Shown: piece after piece, positions 13,301-27,366 of the stretch
Numbering within the stretch: position 1 is the first letter of the stretch
Layout: the number at the start of each line of letters is the position of its first letter
Assembly (NCBI GenBank): GCA_034190875.2
Contig: CM067358.1
Location: 50,202,343-50,266,342 of the forward strand
Length of the DNA: 64,000 nt
Direction: 5' to 3'
Source: Urechis unicinctus
Lineage: Eukaryota > Annelida > Polychaeta > Xenopneusta > Urechidae
Translations under genes and position numbers: made by a program
Notes under the pieces: generated by a model
The model's input: the letters and a program-made list of their open reading frames with translations, nothing else
Database searches by the model: none
What the model was told of the DNA's origin: nothing

Positions 13301-14711
13301 CTTATGCCGCTTGCGTGGGCTTGATGTCGTTTGAACGTTGGCTGAGTATGGACATGCCTTGCATATGGCACAATAGCAACTCAATGGTCAACTGACCATG
13401 TCTTAAGTCTATTAGTGTCGTACACAATCGAAGGCTTTCTGTGTGAAAACGACATCTTCTTGATCTAACATTCCCGCCACTTCTCCGAGACATACATTGG
13501 CTTTATTGAACAGCTTTCACGCGTTTTATGTACATAGTAAATCTTTTCCTGTGTTGTTTGAAGGTAGATGGTTTTAACACAAAGTTGGGATGAAACCAGT
13601 GAGATCCATGTAGCAGATATGGACAACCACATTGTTTTAAGGATCGCACCCAATCCTAATACTGAACACTCCTTTGATCATCATAACTCAACAAATAGAT
13701 TTTAAAATTGGGTAGTGTGTCACCTCAATTTATTTAAATTGGTTTGTACTGCGACTAACGTGACACTGCACTTGGTATCCAGACATGACTTGACAAAATT
13801 GTTTTCGTTTATCGAGAAATAACGACAAGCTTGGTGCCCATTATAAGTATCTGCTGTATATACAAACTGGTTTATGCCATTCAGAAGTGGCAAGAATGTG
13901 TGAGCAATGAGAGGTTCAATGTCATGGATCACAAAAGGCTATGGTGGTACGATATATCGAATAGCTAGATTAAAGCTATATTCACATCACGAAACATCGA
14001 CTGCTAGTGGTGATGTCAAGTTAGCTAAGAATGGGCTTTCAACATTTCTAAAAAATAATCCTTAACTCGTGTAATATGCATAGCCATAATTTTGTCTCAC
14101 ACAAGACATAATTTTTCGAATATACTAATTAATTTATTTCTTCCACAGAATATCAATGGATCATTGGTACGGTCATCAACACGCTAAACCCAGAATATTA
14201 CACTATGATATACAGGCTATGACTATATATATATACACTATGATACCAATCATAGGGAATTCTCTTGACGGCAGAAATCCCATAAAAATTAACATGTTCA
14301 GTTCCATGTTGGAATAATTCAGACGTAACATTCAACTCTCTCTTGTAGGGAAACAAACGCAATAAACCTACCTGCGGGCTGTCATAGTGCTCCCGCTGAT
14401 GGTTTTTTTTCCCAACCCCTGCAAGATAAAGCAGCTTCCATTCATCAGACTACCTACAATCATGCTGTACGCCTAGCAATGTGTACGTACAGATGTCAAA
14501 GGGGTACAGAGTCGTCCTCAAAGATTAACTATATTGCCCATAAAACTTTAATGTTTTAGAGTGCGGTCTAATAATGAGTTTTAATGAAGATAAGACATAT
14601 TTATTAGAACGTTTAGGCAATGATGAAACAGACGTCTGGCTAATATATAAAACCAATAGAGAGAAAACGAGTAATTGACAAATTTGGTAGGCTTGATGTG
14701 GAAACTCAAAC

Positions 14712-14729
14712 TACTTGCATATGCAAGTA
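14712..14729. repeat. 18-base perfect palindrome
   Basis: TACTTGCATATGCAAGTA reads the same on both strands. It contains two octamer-like ATGCAAGT/ACTTGCAT halves. A possible protein-binding site or cruciform, but it may be chance. Confidence 0.6.
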
Positions 14730-14900
14730 CAGTTTATACATAGGTCATTTAGTAGCTAACCATTGAGAGCAGTTTTTATTTTTATTGCCAAATTAATCTA
14801 ACAACAAGCATACGATGGTTTTTGAGAAAGAATATAGTCCTATTGATATCGAAAAAGCCTACTCAAATAAAGTTCATGACTTTGTCTGGCAGAGTAAATG

Positions 14901-16330
14901 CATAGTAATTCGTCTTTGGCAAATATTAACTTCACTGTGAATTGAATATAGTAATCAACGAACGCGGAACATGAACCAATATCTATTTAAGTTAATTTTA
15001 TTCCGACCTAAAGATAAATAGTGCGCCTCGGTAGCGCTAGACCGTGCCGTTTACTTCACGCTCGGCCGATCACTACCTTGTTGGTTCTGGAAGAGATCGG
15101 CTCTACCTAAGCGTCTTAATGAGAAGCAATTCATCCACATATTATAACTGCACACAAAACACATTCACCGACCAATGGTATAAATCGTACAGTCTCAAGC
15201 ACACATGTCATTCAACATAGTTTCAGCATCATATTGGGTCAGCACCAAGAAAGAATTCCCATCTCTGATTAGAGTTGGTTCCGGTATGATCATTGCAACT
15301 TATGTCTATGTTGCTTCACTATGGTGCAATGTACAACAACTATTTATATTGAGGGTAATTTGTTCTGCTGCGATCACAGCGTCGACTGACATAGGATATA
15401 AAAACACCGGCTCGACATCAGTTGATTCCCATGAGGCAATTTCTACGGAATGAATGACAAATGTTTTGAAAATGTCTCAATTTCAATTTGATTTGAGCTT
15501 ATTTTATTGAAACGCACGAATTAGTTTCATTCAGATGATTAAGCAGAAGTACGTCATAGACCTGTATATATCCTTTCATATAACCATTGATAATTGCGTC
15601 AAGCTAACTTATATCCGCATTATGCAGTAACAGGTCCTTTCGTAGATTTGACAACAAGTACATCACCTTATGATAGCGGCTGAGTAATACAGCCATAGTC
15701 GATCTATACAAATTATACGATTCTTGCAACCAGATAGAGTACTTCAAACACGCGATATCACCAAGAGCACGTCATTTCACACATGTGTACAACTTACGTC
15801 GTAGGTGCAGTGTTCATTAAACCTAGAAGTTCTATGGTTGCTCCATACCGAGGGAGATGTTCAGCAAGGCGTATTGAGTAATCATTGGTGTTCAGTCGGC
15901 ATAAAATCTATTTCTGTCAATTGAGTACACAGTACCAAAATCACATGCTAACCAAGATGTTACATCTAACATGGATAATAGTTGCATTTTACACAAAGCG
16001 TGTGTAAAACCAGTAACTCAACACGCGACATCCGTGTGTCAATAACTATTTTAAAAACTTTCCGATATGGTTTCGCCAAAGAGCATCCAAACTACTGCTT
16101 CCCTGTTTCCAAACATACTTGAGTAGGTTATATATGTCGGCTTTAATCATTTTGCCATCAAACACTGCCTTGTACTTGATGGAAAATACCTTTGACATCT
16201 GAATCACCACGAATCTACCATGTAAACTTATTTTATTGCTCTTGTCCTGACGATTTTGCCACACATCATTTGTGTGTTAGTTAACTTGTCAACAGGATCC
16301 AATTTATGCCGATTCAATATTAGTGTTGAT
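14901..16330. repeat. Array monomer leading into unit B
   Basis: 14,925-14,985 carries the A0 signature (AACTTCACTGTGAATTGAA, compare 44,968-45,010). Then come 15,740-15,800 (matching 62,100-62,180 and 3,150), module R-like DNA at 15,935-16,055, module S at 16,140-16,240, and DNA at 16,275-16,330 like 56,690-56,720. A GC-rich island at 15,022-15,110 is not explained by the other copies. No gene. Confidence 0.6.
15935..16055 (+). pseudogene. Module R, exon-like, copy 3 (damaged)
   Basis: In the frame of the other R copies this one starts HANQDVTSNMDNSCILHKA, close to the MDSWCSLHKA of the copy at 56,236. It then loses similarity and the frame. No donor remains: the place where CTG/GTGAGT is expected has decayed. 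This copy is useful because it shows the upstream half of the exon-like module. Confidence 0.3.
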
Positions 16331-16891
16331 GTTCTATCAGACTCTATGAAAGCTGGTTAGTAGATGGCAATATATTACAAAGCACACGATGACGGTGATA
16401 TTGGCCACATGCACCATTAACAGCTTAGAGATAATGACTACCCTTATATTTAGCGGCAGTTTGATCTTACGCAGCCGTACACGTGAGATGGCTTTACTGT
16501 GGTCAATAGGGCATGTTACGTCATGAATATATTTATTGTTTCCGTATAATCTTACAGTTAATCGACGGCTCTTGGCGTACCAAGCTCACACGCACGATGA
16601 TCCTAATGTTGCCCTTTGAGATCAAAGCGTTATAGATGTCCTGGTATTATACCATAAAAAGGTTTAATGCAGCTATAACATGTGATGCCGAGGAGAGCAT
16701 TCAGTAATGTTGATATAGGAACTGTGTGGTAAATTGTAACTGCATTATACTTAGGGTTTCATCTTGTCTATGCAATTGCAACCAATGTTACAGCTAGCCT
16801 TTGCTTACTTAAATAATAAATCCCTTGTAATATATGTAAGACATAGTGTCTCGATTGAATATGATACCTCCTGAAGAACATTCATAATTGA

Positions 16892-17056
<165 letters not shown>

Positions 17057-17091
17057 GGGCTATGCGGGTGTGTATGGGAGGGTGGTTAGAT

Positions 17092-17122
17092 GGGTGGGTG
17101 GATGGGTGGCTGGGTCGGTGGG
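17092..17122 (+). repeat. GGGT-rich tract, G-quadruplex-capable
   Basis: Five runs of three G separated by one to five bases, directly after the (GT)n tract. This meets the usual four-run G-quadruplex pattern. The same property is kept, with different bases, at 37,962-37,980. Confidence 0.75.
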
Positions 17123-17940
17123 TTGATGTGCAGCGATGGGCGCAATTTTATTCAGTTAAATATTAAATGCATTGCGTTCTAGGGAAACACAACGGCTCTC
17201 TAGAAAGGATTTGTAATTGTTCCAGTATTGATTCGTAGGCACTTGCATTGCTATTACGGAATGGTAGCCAGCAGTGCTCATTATTGGCAATCTCGGTAAG
17301 TGTTCCGGTGAGGCTTCTATATGCATTGCAACTACGCACCGTGCCTTAATACTATGCCTGTGATATAACCTACATTTTTTTCATAATTGCATTTATAGCT
17401 TGCAGCAGGATATCATAACTTCAAGAGATGTGTGATATCAAATATCGCTAGATTTTATTGCAGCGAATGGTCATCAAGTATCCCTTTTGATAGTCGTTTC
17501 TAGGAGCTGCAGCAATAAGTACTTATTTACCAGGCCTTTCAATTTCCACTTTACTTCAGCACCACAAAACACAAAGGTTGATGATTTTAACCGTGGGCAC
17601 TCAACATACCAACACGATATATTGATTATGAGGAAAACACTGTTCGCAATTATTACGAACCTTTTGTGCTACTCCCTTAACAGCGCTTGTTCGTATGGGG
17701 GTAAACATGTTCTCATTTTCCCTTTACATTGCATATCATTAGCAATTTTTAACAATTTGGATTTAGTTAGTGCTCTGATTCAAATTTACGTTCTCCTTTA
17801 GAATGATAAAGCATTATTTTGTACACGATAAATATTGTTGCAAGTAAAAGGACAATCAAGACACAACTACGGAGTAGCAGCATAAAACAAGAAACATCGT
17901 TGTATTTTAGATGTCCATTGTAAGTTATGAAACCCATGCA

Positions 17941-18360
17941 TTATATCATACCTATAGCGCAACGTACTACATTAACCGATGCGACTTTAAGACATTTAGG
18001 TATCGAAATACATCTAAAGGCTCTTCTGATACCATCCCTGCACAGATGCATGTACCACTGAGCGAACCTAGTATCTACACGCATATGAGCACGGATTAGC
18101 ATTACACCGAGGGCACTACGTGCAAAGAAACTAGCTCTTTGTTCTAAAGTGCAATGTAACATGAATTGATCGAAGGAATAAACGCTTGTCATCGTCTGAT
18201 CATTATCTGCCGTCAAAATAATGGCCAGTAATATAATATAACCAACAGTCAGCGCATATATTTGGCCCAACATTAGTGTGTACAACATCGGTGTCCTGCA
18301 TACAGTAACTAGAATCTTCTCTAAGCTATAAGAGCAAATCCATGATCCGAGTACTTTCAT
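17941..18360 (-). pseudogene. Open frame of 139 codons, decaying neutrally
   Basis: The longest frame outside microsatellites. It contains a hydrophobic stretch (VGYIILLAIILTADN) and the segment HMRVDTRFAQWYMHLCRDG. The partner in unit C has the same 38-codon frame at about 38,720-38,835 without a stop, but is frame-shifted upstream. Over those 38 codons I count about 18 base differences, of which only about four are synonymous. That is what unselected DNA would give. No family is recognised. It is most likely chance or a relic, not a working gene. Confidence 0.25.
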
Positions 18361-18707
18361 ATGACATCCTTAAACCGCCACGTATGCCAATATCCACGAT
18401 CGACATTATGCACGCTTACATAATATGTACATGCATACTGTAACAGTAACATGTTTTTTGTGCAAGTATACGTCGCTACCGGATCTTCCTTTGGCATTGG
18501 TATATTTAATACAGAAAAATGTGAGGTATATGAGGGAAAATTCCACAATAAGAGTACTAGGTGCTTAGTGCATACATTAGCCTTAAATGTTTTGACGAAA
18601 AGAAATGTTAAAAATCTTGACTTGAAGATATTTAAATTAACTGTATGTCTTAAAGAGCTTGAGAGGTCATTCCACAATAATTGACCGCCAACACCAAAAA
18701 CATGCCG
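18357..18707 (-). mobile_element. LINE reverse-transcriptase C-terminal remnant
   Basis: Read on the minus strand from 18,701 the frame gives GQLLWNDL then SSSLRHTV and NIFKSRFLTFLF (core at 18,597-18,674). This matches the well-known C-terminal signature of CR1/L2/jockey-type LINE proteins, usually written WNSLP...L..FK..LK..LF. The frame is open for about 116 codons, but nothing upstream of the signature survives: a stop lies at 18,708-18,710. No polymerase motif is present, so this is a dead 3' fragment. A shortened piece remains at about 39,230-39,300 in unit C, so the insertion is older than the B/C duplication. The clade is not decided. Confidence 0.65.
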
Positions 18708-19768
18708 CTACTCAGCTGCTGACAACGTTATAGTTACTTGCAGGTAAGCATTGGTTTGCCGATCTCAATTCTTTTCCTGAAGTATAGGTAGCGATAAGAT
18801 TGGCAGACAATGAAGATACAGATACAGAGTGGTGTGATCACATTTTGAGTGTACAGTAATTAGCCTTGCTTCGATGGTTTTTTTTGTGGCAGTTGTTGTA
18901 CAAGGCATGCATAGGGAACAGCATTGCAGAAATCTATTTTTGATGTTATAAATGCATGTATCACTTGCTCTAGTGACGATTGGTCAAAAAAGGGCTACAA
19001 TGCATGCTAGAATCTATATCCAAATAAGACAGTAACGAGCCAATACATCATCGTTATCGGTCTATACTGAGTTAAATGGACTCATAAACCCTGACCGCCT
19101 TGAAAGAATACCCATTATGTCAACTTAATTACGGAGCATAAAGCCTCCTGATTTTTTATTTACTTTAGATTTTGGCCTAATATAATACCAACTCTGCTTA
19201 TAACACAACGATCGGATTTTTCTTAGTACCAAAGCAGATAGACCGTAAAAACGTCACACTGATAGCTTTGGGGACATCACTGTTTACCCTGACAGTTATT
19301 GAAGATAAATCAGGGAGTCAATTCATTTATATGCGGTCCATGAAAGCATTCTTTATACACATATAACAATCATATAGCACGAGACTGCAATACATTTGAT
19401 TAGTCGTGGGCGATATTTGTCATCTTGCAAGGGACGAACTGCTATAAAATATTGTAGTCAATACATATCGCCACACTACATACTTGGTGGCACCGAACCT
19501 AGAGGCGTTGGAACACATGGCACTTGAGTTTGGGTGATTTCACGGTAGTGCGACATGTGTACGGGCAGGTGTTTCACTTACCTGCATACTCACCGCACAG
19601 CTAGTCGGAATATGTCTTGTTAGAATAACTGTAAGCTTGTTAGCACTAGTACCTCTGTAATCAGTGGACTGAAATCATAATGAATATATAACAAAGACGT
19701 GCTTAAGTAAAAACCATTTCTTTAGTTTCAGAATTACGCTGATAAATGTTGAGTCTGCAAGCCTTAAT

Positions 19769-22120
19769 GTGGATAACCATAGTTTAAAGAGATGATGACG
19801 ACGGCCATCCAGCCTGTGTATCACGGAGATCCGTGCAAATGCTCGTTGTCTACTGAGCCGATATGTTACATCTTTCTCACGATAATACATTCTGCTCTTG
19901 CTCTAAAGTTGCGTGATGTGTATCGTGGTGTTCTATCAGAATCAGCTTATTAACTCCATAATAGTTTGCATGGTCTCTTGACATGGTCGCTGATGGGAAT
20001 AACAAGAGCATAACAAAGTTGGATTATATACTTCGTGCAATAGTTGATTTTTCTGATAAAAATATGTTGTAAAGACAACTTGAGGACTCAAATATTCCAC
20101 GACGCAATCTTAATGAGGGTCATGCCATATTCATAGCGTATAAAACTGTATTGTGGCTAGTTTGTGAATAATATACTGTCAGAAATTGATGTATTCTCTG
20201 TAGTTACGGGTGCAGAACAAATCAATATAAGACTGAATATTTAATATTTACATTATCTGGTGTGCAATACGTAACCAAGATTGGTCGTGTGCTGTGTGGA
20301 TGTTCATAAAGCCTCCTGGTTCTTTTAAATGCACCAAACCGCATGCGCTTCCGACGTGCTTCGAGATAGTTCATGACGATAACGCTCTGCAATAATCGCA
20401 TTTCAGTACTTAATTGAACTTTTTAGCTGCTTTCACAGTTCATGCTTAAGCCACAACATAATCCCTTGTCTGCGACTTTAATAGTTGTCATCAAAGTACA
20501 ACTGAATAGAACACGAAACCTTCTGTTGTTAGAATATATCTGAATACGTAAATAGCTCCACTTAAGCTTTAAGTCATGTAACTACATCGTGCCATTTGAT
20601 CAATGACAGTGATAGCATCCCGAAGCGAGATGATATCGAAAATTCCGTTAAATGGCCAGTATACGTTGAATGAGGCGGAATGGTTCCATTGATAGGTCAA
20701 ACGTACAGGACTTTATATAGGTTACAATATGCAGGGAGATGATTCGGAAAACCACGAAGAAATAATTGAAGATTAAAAGAAAGGAACGAAAATTATACAT
20801 TTACTACTAGCACTGTATGTGGTATCATGGTAAAGTTATATGAAATCAGGTCACGAGAGTACATTTAAGTTACACCTACGAAGGTAGGTACAGGTATTTT
20901 CCTCAGCGCAACAATAACAAAAAAGTCCCACAAAATGTTAGCAGGTTAGTACAAGCTTCAACAAACGGCAATCAATAAGCAGTAGAGGTTGCACTTGATA
21001 ACTGGTCCATAATGCAAATGACGAGCTACCCTACCCGATATACGAAGCAAACTGTGCGCAATGATATTGCCATCTAGCCTGTAAAACGGACGATATTCTT
21101 TGTTACAGCTTCGTTCCCCACAATCCAATTACACATGAACTAAATTTTGATGTGTTGGGTTGTATGCATTGCTTTGACAAAAATAACCCTCCTAGTTGAG
21201 AGGTAATCTGTTTAGTTGACGAATAACTGCCAGTAGTTTTCAGTCATGTAATGGCATCGCAACGACAACGATGTTACCGCATTAGTCTACGATGTACGTT
21301 TTTTGCCAATTCCGCAACATCAAGGAGCAATAACGCAATGATTCATGACCGATTATTTGTGGGACAGCTCTTGTGTGACCAAAGAACGCAAAAAAAAATC
21401 AGATCACAACGACATCGTCAATCGTTCAGATGCGATATCCTCTAGCGCATACTATGTGGCATAGTTCGAACGGCTTTTAACACTCTCAGCGTGGTTGAGG
21501 AAGATGTACTGGGCAAATAACAACTCTGAGAAGTTCTATACAACGCTGGATGAGTGATAACAGGCATATATGCGCATCGAGTAAATTTGACCAAAAATAC
21601 TGCCGAATATTATATGAAAGTCGGAACGATTATATATATATATATCCTTAAACTTCACGCTACTCACTTGCTGATTGGTTTATATTCGATAATAATAAGA
21701 CGAGTAACGTCAGTTGTTTGGATTTATCCTACTAACGTCACTATCTAGATGGATAATAGGAAAACACAAAGTTTACAGTCGTGTCAAGCAAACAAGCTGC
21801 AACCATCGCAGTTAGCTACGTTTTTAAGCGGTCCATTATAGACATATCACCGCTTGTCATCTCATAACCGTAAACATTGAAACCAATAAGCGCATATCTC
21901 GTTGCTCTAATGTCAACTGTTGTTATTGATGTGGTCATTTTCATATCGAACTAATTGCGTACCAAGGTATGACAATCGAATTTGAACAGTGTAGCAAGCT
22001 TCTGTTGGCCAACGAGGTCAAGCATATTAGTCAATAAAGTACTGATTAAACCAACATTTCAACCGCCTCAAGACTGCTTAGGTCATGTATTTCTTGCTGA
22101 TCTTGACCTTTGATGTTGGC
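19769..22120. other. B-only stretch of 2.35 kb
   Basis: Present in unit B; unit C has only about 235 unrelated bases (40,199-40,432) in its place. Around 20,331 it has GCACCAAACCGCATGC, which resembles 29,631 and 48,291, so at least part is array-derived and the difference is probably a deletion in C. A short (TA)n lies at 21,630-21,645. No gene is seen. Confidence 0.55.
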
Positions 22121-23435
22121 ATTGCGTTATCTTCTATATGAGCGCGCAATTTAATCCACTTACAAGTATTTTCGGCACTAGCATTCATATGGTTACAGTC
22201 TGTAGATGATATCTTCATACTTTGATCAAGGGTAGTGTCTGGTTGCTGCATGTTTTTTAATGATGTGTCATAAAACGATTGCGTCACAGCGCCATATGAC
22301 ATAGCCATAAGCAAAGTATCCTTTGCGGATTGACAATAAGGTCGGCTCGTTTATTTGAAGATTTAATGCTAATTGCATGGCGCATCATTGGGCAAGAATA
22401 CCGCTCCACTGTGAATAGAGCATTGATAACATGGCGATAAAGCTTGCTCGAACCATACCCAAAATGCCATAAGAGTGAGGGACATACGATGCAATAACGG
22501 TTATTTTTATAGGATTTTATGCTTTATTGCTGGCTGCATTTTATTCTGTGTGTTGGTTTTGGGTTCGTGCATACGAGGTTTCTATCAACTCGGCAATGTG
22601 TAATATGCCCCCAATATGGGCGAGAAAGCGCCTGGTTATTTGATTTTGGTCAAGGGCTTTTGAATTTTAAATTAAACCAACTTAACGATTAAAATAATCG
22701 CTTCATCTCTTATTTGATTTTCATTTATGTCAATGGAAATTGATCGCTGTCTGTAAACTCAGATTAGCCTCAGCGACATAATTAAAATCAGCGACATTCC
22801 TCGAAAGGGAATTACCGGATAAGCTAGCCTATGACTTAGGTTTGGTACAATTGAACACTAAACTATTGTACCGTCAGTTGACAACAAACCTCTTAATCGT
22901 AATTCAATACAGTAGCTATGCTAAAACACTATGAAATTATGTCTTTTGTAATAGATTGGGTCACACAAAAATTAGTATAACCGAACAACATTCTTCAGAC
23001 ATTGCCACCGCAAATGCTTTAACATAAATTTTTTGTGATTTCTGTTTCTTAATCCGAGGCCTATATCTATTTTTCGTTAGCTTTAGTACCATTCGGTTGT
23101 TACACTATTAGTCGAAATAAAACAATAGATTCTTATCTGATTACTTATATTGCTTATCGAGCTATTGACCGTTGTACGAGCCAATCATGTACTACGCATT
23201 ACGTCATAGACAGCCATACGAACGGTACTTTGACTAATTCAAAAATTACACTTTTCAACAGAAATTATGACTGAGTAGACTTTCGGTGTAAAGTAGTGCA
23301 TGAACTACCTTGTTAGTGACATAACAAAGTAATCTAGAAGATGCTCTGTTTTCTCAAATGATATCAGTATATGGTCAGTGCATAACTGTGACAACTTGTG
23401 ATCCACATATACTGTATAGCTACAACTATAGCGAT

Positions 23436-23505
23436 CTCTCTTTCTCTCTCTCTCTAACTCTCTCTCTTTACCACTCTCATTTTCTCCCTTTCTCTCCTAG
23501 TTCTG
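23436..23505 (+). repeat. (CT)-rich microsatellite
   Basis: Imperfect TCTCTC tract with interruptions; its counterpart in unit C is 42,101-42,177. Confidence 0.9.
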
Positions 23506-24311
23506 AATTGACTTTGATATATCTCATGCCTACGTATTATATAACATACGAACATCATTACTTCAGTTGGTCTTTTTGTACAAATGATACTTTATCGGCT
23601 CACAACGGATGTTCATCACCGCAAAGTGATTTGTTAAGAGCCAATGGTGTTAAGAGACAATTATTTAAGACTTAAAGAGCCAAGAAATTGGAGTGACTGT
23701 CATTACCGAATTGGTGACCATTTATGAGTTCAAAAAGATATCTTCATATACAATTTATCAACCCGTTTTGAAATGTGTGCACAATTTCTCAAATTAAAGA
23801 GGTTTTGGCATTCATTCAAGCGTCTGTCTCTTACTCGATATTTCGTTCAAGGTAAAAGTCTCTTCCGCCATGGAATATGCGCACATTGCTGTTTAGAGTA
23901 TTGTTTGGGATAACAAGTGATATGTTGTCAAAAGATGATGATCATTAATTCCACTTCTATAAAGGTTAATATTAAAACAGCTGCTAGCCAGATGTCATTA
24001 TTACCATATGTGATGATGACACAGAGACTGTCATATCAGCGACCATGTTTATCAAACATGACAGTCACAAACAATTAATGTAACAACAATCATCCTTAAC
24101 ATCAAGTCGTAGTTTTTTACCTGTTTAATGGGAATGGTTACTCCGGACTAATCCGATTATTCATAATAACATATCAACGTATTTACCATGCTGACATTGA
24201 CATTTATCGATCGAACTTAAGTTTGCAATATTAACACTGCGACGATATACGATACTGCATGATTAGTCAGAACCTACAGAATGGATATTGTTGCAAAACA
24301 TCCGCACATAC

Positions 24312-24494
24312 CTTGCAATCACTCCACGGAAGGGAAACGCCTGCATCCATGGTTATCCGATGAACGATTAAGATGTTACCCAGGAAACGGGATAGCAGCA
24401 ATAAGGCGCTAAAATTGCCGATAAAGGATTCGATTAGGCTGGATATTTCCATAAAGGGGATATAGGCATACAAGGCGCATTTATTGAAAATCAT
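24312..24494 (-). pseudogene. Minus-strand exon-like module with GTATGT donor
   Basis: On the minus strand, a 61-codon frame from an ATG at 24,494 includes a hydrophobic stretch (SFIGNFSALLLLSRFLG) and ends LPWSDCK at AAG/GTATGT, a strong splice-donor match (24,306-24,311). The counterpart at 43,054-42,868 keeps the SALLLLSRFLG part and an AAG/GTATGC, but has a stop six codons in. A third, poorer match is at 10,735-10,805. The product is unknown; the hydrophobic stretch could be a signal anchor. It is probably a decayed first exon, or a chance frame. Confidence 0.3.
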
Positions 24495-24690
24495 AAACTT
24501 GTCAAAGAAACAACTGTTTTAGATTTTATGAATAGGAACAAAGATAACTGTATTTTTTTGCAGAGTTTGTAGTATCAATTGCAGAGAAGTTTGTGAAGCA
24601 AAATCTAGGGTAAATAGGCAAACCAAACAGGCATAAATACCCAGCAATATTGGTTATTTAAGACAATGAGTGCCGCATTATAATGCTTTG

Positions 24691-25350
24691 CTTATCTCTC
24701 CTCAGGCATATGCAAAATACACGGAAATTTTACCTCGAGCCATGTGAATCGAACAACATCAATCAACTTATGTAGAACATGGAATGATATTATCTTCGTT
24801 GCTGTTATGATTATTTATATCATCTTAACTTAGCCAGAGCTTTATATAGGCTTCACGCTACAGCGCTGCTGCGATACGTATAGGTCGAAATGAAACAGGT
24901 ATACCGAATGATATCATACAACGAGCAAACAAACATACCACAGACTGCAAATATCTGATTGTCCTCCTTGTATGCTTCAAGCAATAGTACTTTGAAGAAT
25001 AGTTTGTAAAACTTGCATACATTATGAGGTGTGTTCAGGTTAGCTTTTAATAAATATACTTTTATTTGTAAATGTCGGTTATTGCATCAGCGCGCATTTT
25101 TTGATATAATTGAAATTGTTACGTGATCAGCAAATCACATAAATTACGTGTGATTAGAGCATCACTTAAAAATACGTATAATTAGCGTATCACTTAAACA
25201 TGACGTTACGTTTAACATTACCTACTTCTTGTTTTGAGTAAGTCAGGCGTTTTACGTTTTGAATAAATGTCTGACGTACGATGCGATAGAACATTGTTCA
25301 AACTTTCTTATCGTCATCCACAGTTTCTGGCGTTTGACATTGTACAGATG
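24691..25350. repeat. Unit B, segment 3 (pairs with 44,955-45,562)
   Basis: Collinear with 44,955-45,562, starting inside an A0 module. Compared with C, unit B lacks about 1.7 kb between the two segments (C 43,265-44,955); the junction in B is near 24,690-24,735. No gene. Confidence 0.85.
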
Positions 25351-26640
<1,290 letters not shown>

Positions 26641-26649
26641 ATATTTTAG

Positions 26650-26792
26650 AAATTGCATGATAACCAAAATGTTACTATTGATATAGATAGATGATGTCCA
26701 TAAGTGAACACATCAGAAAGAGTAATTCATTGCGTACACTCGTGTGCCATTTATCAATGAAGCGTACCATCTAGCAAACTATTTTGTCGCTG
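26650..26792 (+). pseudogene. Module R, exon-like, copy 4
   Basis: Begins after TATTTTAG (26,642-26,649), a good 3' splice-site match, and ends at CTG/GTTAGT (26,790-26,798). The frame shows HDNQNVT, then a damaged middle with a stop and an indel, then RTLVCHLSM and, after another stop, QTILSL. The sequence is close to the copies at 3,376, 45,645 and 56,236. Function unknown. It is clearly inactive here. Confidence 0.35.
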
Positions 26793-27179
26793 GTTAGTAT
26801 CCTAGAATGCACATCCTTTTCCTTAACTTCATCGCATAATATATAAAATCTTTAATCATCTTGTCATCGAAACCTGCCATGAGACTGATTGACAACACTT
26901 TTGACATTTCCATGCATTTTGTCAAATAGCAAATGACACGCGATGATCACCATATCTTTTGACATGCTAGAATTATGCTTACCATCGGTTTCCGTTCAAC
27001 GAAGTGTGTAGCGGATATGGCGTCAGGGTAATCATAGATATCATAGCTGGAGGTGATCTTAGTTAAATATATATCGCTGCAGTTTAAATTTTAGTATGCT
27101 TCCTTCAAGTTTTTGGATAATTTATATGTACTTTAGCAACGTGGCTCAGTTACTAAATTGCCATATTGTTTGCCCATCA

Positions 27180-27366
27180 TATCTCTCTCTCTCTCTCTCT
27201 TTCTCTCTCGCTCACACACACACACTTTCTCTCTCTCACCCTCTAGCACGCACCCTCTCTTTCATTTTCTTACCCTCTCTTGTTCGCTCTCTCACACACA
27301 TATACACTCTCTTTCTTATTCTCGCTCTCTGTATTTTGTTCCCTCTCTATCACTCTCGCTCTCTCT
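27180..27366 (+). repeat. (CT)n/(CA)n composite microsatellite
   Basis: Runs of TCTC with CACACA blocks, broken by short unique pieces. The counterpart is 45,965-46,120. Open frames over this tract are artefacts of its pyrimidine bias. Confidence 0.92.

Larger units (their letters stand above)
9701..14900. other. Strongly diverged array or unrelated spacer
   Basis: Only 10,500-11,050 can be placed with confidence: it matches 24,300-24,680 and 42,850-43,250. The rest should correspond by position to 43.25-44.9 kb, but I could not align it securely by eye. It contains a short (TA)n tract at 13,138-13,154 and an 18-base palindrome at 14,712-14,729. No gene beyond the doubtful frame at 10,042-10,356. 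Confidence 0.4.
22121..24690. repeat. Unit B, segment 2 (pairs with 40,432-43,265)
   Basis: Collinear with 40,432-43,265. Over 22,522-22,669 and 41,238-41,385 I count about ten mismatches in 148 bases. An A0 module lies at 22,595-22,655. Unit C has an extra 400 bases (about 40,655-41,050), while B has extra DNA at 22,690-22,860 and about 23,960-24,200. No functional gene. Confidence 0.9.

Noticed and set aside
15022-15110. GC-rich stretch with GGTAGCGCTAG, similar to a tRNA A-box, and a GCCGATC/GATCGGC stem
   Set aside because: No B-box at the right distance and no cloverleaf; kept only as a compositional oddity.
18451-18684. 77-codon forward frame with ordinary composition
   Set aside because: It is the opposite strand of the LINE reverse-transcriptase remnant, which explains its protein-like look.
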